Below, one piece after another: positions 63,963 through 64,000 of a stretch of DNA of 64,000 nucleotides. Numbering within the stretch: the stretch's first letter is position 1; each line of letters opens with the position of its first letter. The translations under genes were made by a program, and so were the position numbers. This DNA is from Struthidea cinerea. Lineage: Eukaryota; Chordata; Aves; Passeriformes; Corcoracidae. Under the pieces are notes generated by a model. It saw nothing but the letters and a program-made list of their open reading frames with translations, was not told where the DNA came from and searched no databases. The stretch lies in contig VZTI01005559.1 in assembly GCA_013397865.1 (NCBI GenBank), forward strand, positions 858,376-922,375, written 5' to 3'.

Positions 63963-64000
63963 CCCCTCAAAACTAAAGCATCAATTTCCTTAACTTTTAA

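Larger units (their letters stand above)
34263..64000 (-). other. CACNA1I: 3' part of the first large CACNA1I intron (at least 29.7 kb)
   Basis: This region lies upstream of the S1 exon in gene order. No N-terminal exon ending in the family's Cys-Asn-Pro before WFE is seen, and no U12 donor was found by eye on the minus strand. Exon 1 is therefore probably right of the window. Content: CR1 fragments (36.1, 46.5, 50.3, 54-55, 60.1 and 63.4 kb), tRNA/CR1 SINE sequence (57.7 and perhaps 38.1 kb), a 37-nt palindrome (40.3 kb), and possible very old LINE sequence around 34.95-35.25 kb. Other stretches hold only short A/T runs. Confidence 0.8.

Noticed and set aside
1..64000. CRISPR array, bacterial operon, viral genome or endogenous retrovirus
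   Set aside because: No regularly spaced repeats, no prokaryotic gene packing, and no LTR pair or retroviral gene order was recognised. The window is an ordinary avian intron-rich locus.

Overview
The window is vertebrate and almost certainly avian genomic DNA. It is intron-rich and carries many CR1 LINE fragments in both orientations. A short element near 57.7 kb joins a tRNA-Ile-like head to a CR1-type tail, which points to a passerine (songbird) or close relative. There is no sign of bacterial or viral organisation. Nearly all the long open frames are chance frames in introns or repeats.

The only gene I can support lies on the minus strand: CACNA1I, the Cav3.3 T-type voltage-gated calcium channel alpha-1 subunit. 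Four internal coding exons are present, in transcription order 34262-34151, 33145-33012, 16672-16575 and 1728-1569. All four join in phase. They encode an uninterrupted run of 167 residues of homology domain I: S1, S2, S3, the voltage-sensing S4, the S4-S5 linker, S5 and the start of the extracellular turret. Residues that separate the three Cav3 paralogues favour CACNA1I over CACNA1G and CACNA1H. The first coding exon and the promoter lie beyond the right edge. The pore loop and the rest of the channel lie beyond the left edge.

Layout from right to left (gene order): 34263-64000 is the 3' part of a very large intron. It carries CR1 relics, the tRNA/CR1 SINE and a perfect 37-nt palindrome. 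This intron ends in AC rather than AG, with an exact U12 branch-site match 11 nt upstream, so it looks like a minor-spliceosome AT-AC intron. Next is a 1,005-bp intron (33146-34150), then a 16.3-kb intron (16673-33011) with a stack of CR1 copies at 26-28.5 kb. That intron ends in a 49-nt unbroken pyrimidine tract directly against its acceptor. Then comes a 14.8-kb intron (1729-16574) with a 14-base assembly gap and a GC-rich 34/35-bp minisatellite. The last 1.57 kb (1-1568) is the start of the following intron.

I found no RNA gene, CRISPR array or second protein-coding gene, and no new multi-gene system. The most interesting points are the U12-type intron end, the pyrimidine tracts before two exons, the minisatellite beside the gap, the palindrome with a nearby third repeat arm, and the SINE. 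All exon limits come from reading frame, splice signals and recalled Cav3 family sequence. No alignment was run.
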